Source: Caldilineaceae bacterium SB0661_bin_34 (GTDB taxonomy: Bacteria > Chloroflexota > Anaerolineae > Caldilineales > Caldilineaceae). Taken from it: 53,839 bases of DNA. Where the stretch lies: NCBI GenBank assembly GCA_009841145.1, contig VXMJ01000035.1, positions 1 to 53,839 of the forward strand, given 5' to 3'. Of the stretch, positions 53,377-53,839 are shown one piece after another. The notes beneath the pieces are model-generated. The model saw only the letters and a list, made by a program, of their open reading frames with translations. It did no database searches and had not been told where the DNA came from. Numbering within the stretch: position 1 is the stretch's first letter; each line of letters begins with the position of its first letter. The position numbers and the translations under genes were made by a program.

Positions 53377-53418
53377 TGGCTACCTGTCACTTGACGGCCG
53401 CCAAGTGACAGGTAGTCA
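53377..53418. repeat. Long hairpin, 14 perfect pairs extendable to 17
   Basis: CTACCTGTCACTTG (53380-53393) pairs exactly with CAAGTGACAGGTAG (53402-53415) around an 8-base loop; three more pairs with one wobble extend it outward. No T-run follows. It could be a bidirectional terminator, a mobile-repeat (MITE/REP-like) unit or a regulator site. Only one copy was noticed in the window. Confidence 0.7.
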
Positions 53419-53533
53419 GACAGACTGTTAACCTATTATCGTCAAATCCAAGTATTATTCCAGTCACAGATTTCGCCTGGAGCAACTGATCGCTCTTCAG
53501 GCTTGGACATCTTGATCTTTAGCCATCCACTTC

Positions 53534-53839
53534 TCATTCAATACGGACATTGCCACTCTGTGTCTCCAAAGAAAGATCGGCAGTCCCACTACCCATAGTC
53601 ATATTAAGATTTCTCCGCTCACCTGATATTCTCATCTCTGAAATAGACTGTGAAACAGACTGGCCAAGATGGATTTTGCCAGCAAGGTGAGTGCTGGCCT
53701 GCAGTTCCACGTTGGGCTTTTCAACCAAAGCAACTTCAATGTCTCCAGTCACGGTAGAAAAGAGATTATCGGACTGGTCAGTGAATTCTCCTGCGAAACT
53801 TATCCCTCCGATCTCGGTCTCCAGGGTAAACTCCCCTTG
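53534..53839 (-). CDS. DUF4097-like adhesin-type protein, 3' part only
   Basis: The last 101 residues of a protein that continues beyond the window edge. The sequence is a run of beta strands with alternating short turns (EFTLETEIGGISFAGEF, STVTGDIEVALVEKPNVELQ, GSGTADLSLETQSGNVRIE), the pattern of DUF4097 beta-helix proteins often called putative adhesins. GC is lower than in the neighbours. Family is likely; the N terminus, anchor and function cannot be seen. It ends with TGA at 53534. Confidence 0.7.
   Translation of the reverse strand, partial: QGEFTLETEIGGISFAGEFTDQSDNLFSTVTGDIEVALVEKPNVELQASTHLAGKIHLGQSVSQSISEMRISGERRNLNMTMGSGTADLSLETQSGNVRIE

Overview
This 53.8 kb window is a GC-rich (roughly 60 to 65 percent by eye) bacterial chromosome segment with core genes mixed among accessory genes. 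I infer a member of the Chloroflexota, possibly a marine or sponge-associated lineage. The hints are an Uma2-type nuclease, an RqcH/NFACT protein, two tandem RpoD-like sigma factors, a fused sulfate adenylyltransferase-APS kinase, a PucC-like transporter, several enolase-superfamily enzymes, GH172 (DUF2961), spondin-domain exoproteins and a secreted leucine-rich-repeat protein. No rRNA or marker phylogeny is available here, so the taxon is inference only.

Layout. 1-510: a degenerate mobile-element-like 3' end with a strong hairpin. 510-3719 (+): Uma2 nuclease, alpha/beta hydrolase, FemAB/BioF2-like acyltransferase. 3703-7629 (-): a probable operon of FMN reductase, small membrane protein, GT4 glycosyltransferase and RqcH. 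7812-11340 (+): methyltransferase with a zinc ribbon, then two tandem sigma factors. 11341-14446: an accessory island with two copies of an IS701-like element, one only a stub, enclosing an AT-richer HExxH protein gene. 14447-17889 (-): gyrB and a polytopic membrane protein, separated by a 400-base relic and hairpin region that forms the gyrB leader. 18378-29283 (+): murA (natural Cys-to-Asp variant), fabF-like, sulfite-oxidase-like, rmlA, sat-cysC, lepB, an AI-2E-type permease fused to a dead HAD domain, a PucC-like transporter, a small protein and a CHAT/caspase-like protein. 29280-31334 (-): a tail-anchored protein with four CNB-like domains. 31745-32504: a decayed small-protein plus PIN-domain pair.

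32773-44127 is mainly metabolic. It holds DoxX, an enolase-superfamily dehydratase, a sulfatase-fold enzyme with Thr in place of the formylglycine Cys, tRNA-Leu(CAA), mutM, a methyltransferase, a pRiA4b-like protein, and then a likely catabolic operon: MLE-type enolase, TIM-barrel isomerase, spondin lipoprotein, GH172, a 37-residue membrane peptide and a zinc-type dehydrogenase. 44368-48482 (-) encodes an M20 peptidase and a 959-residue secreted LRR-SH3 protein. 48646-53839 has a sucrase/ferredoxin-like protein, a triple-spondin exoprotein with a clear terminator, a small lipoprotein, an ABC permease fragment, a long hairpin, and the edge of a DUF4097 adhesin-like gene.

The strongest leads for new biology are the surface/secreted set (spondins, LRR, GH172), the AI-2E-HAD fusion, the adjacent CHAT-like and four-CNB proteins, the Thr-type sulfatase homologue, and the low-GC metalloprotease-like gene between IS copies.
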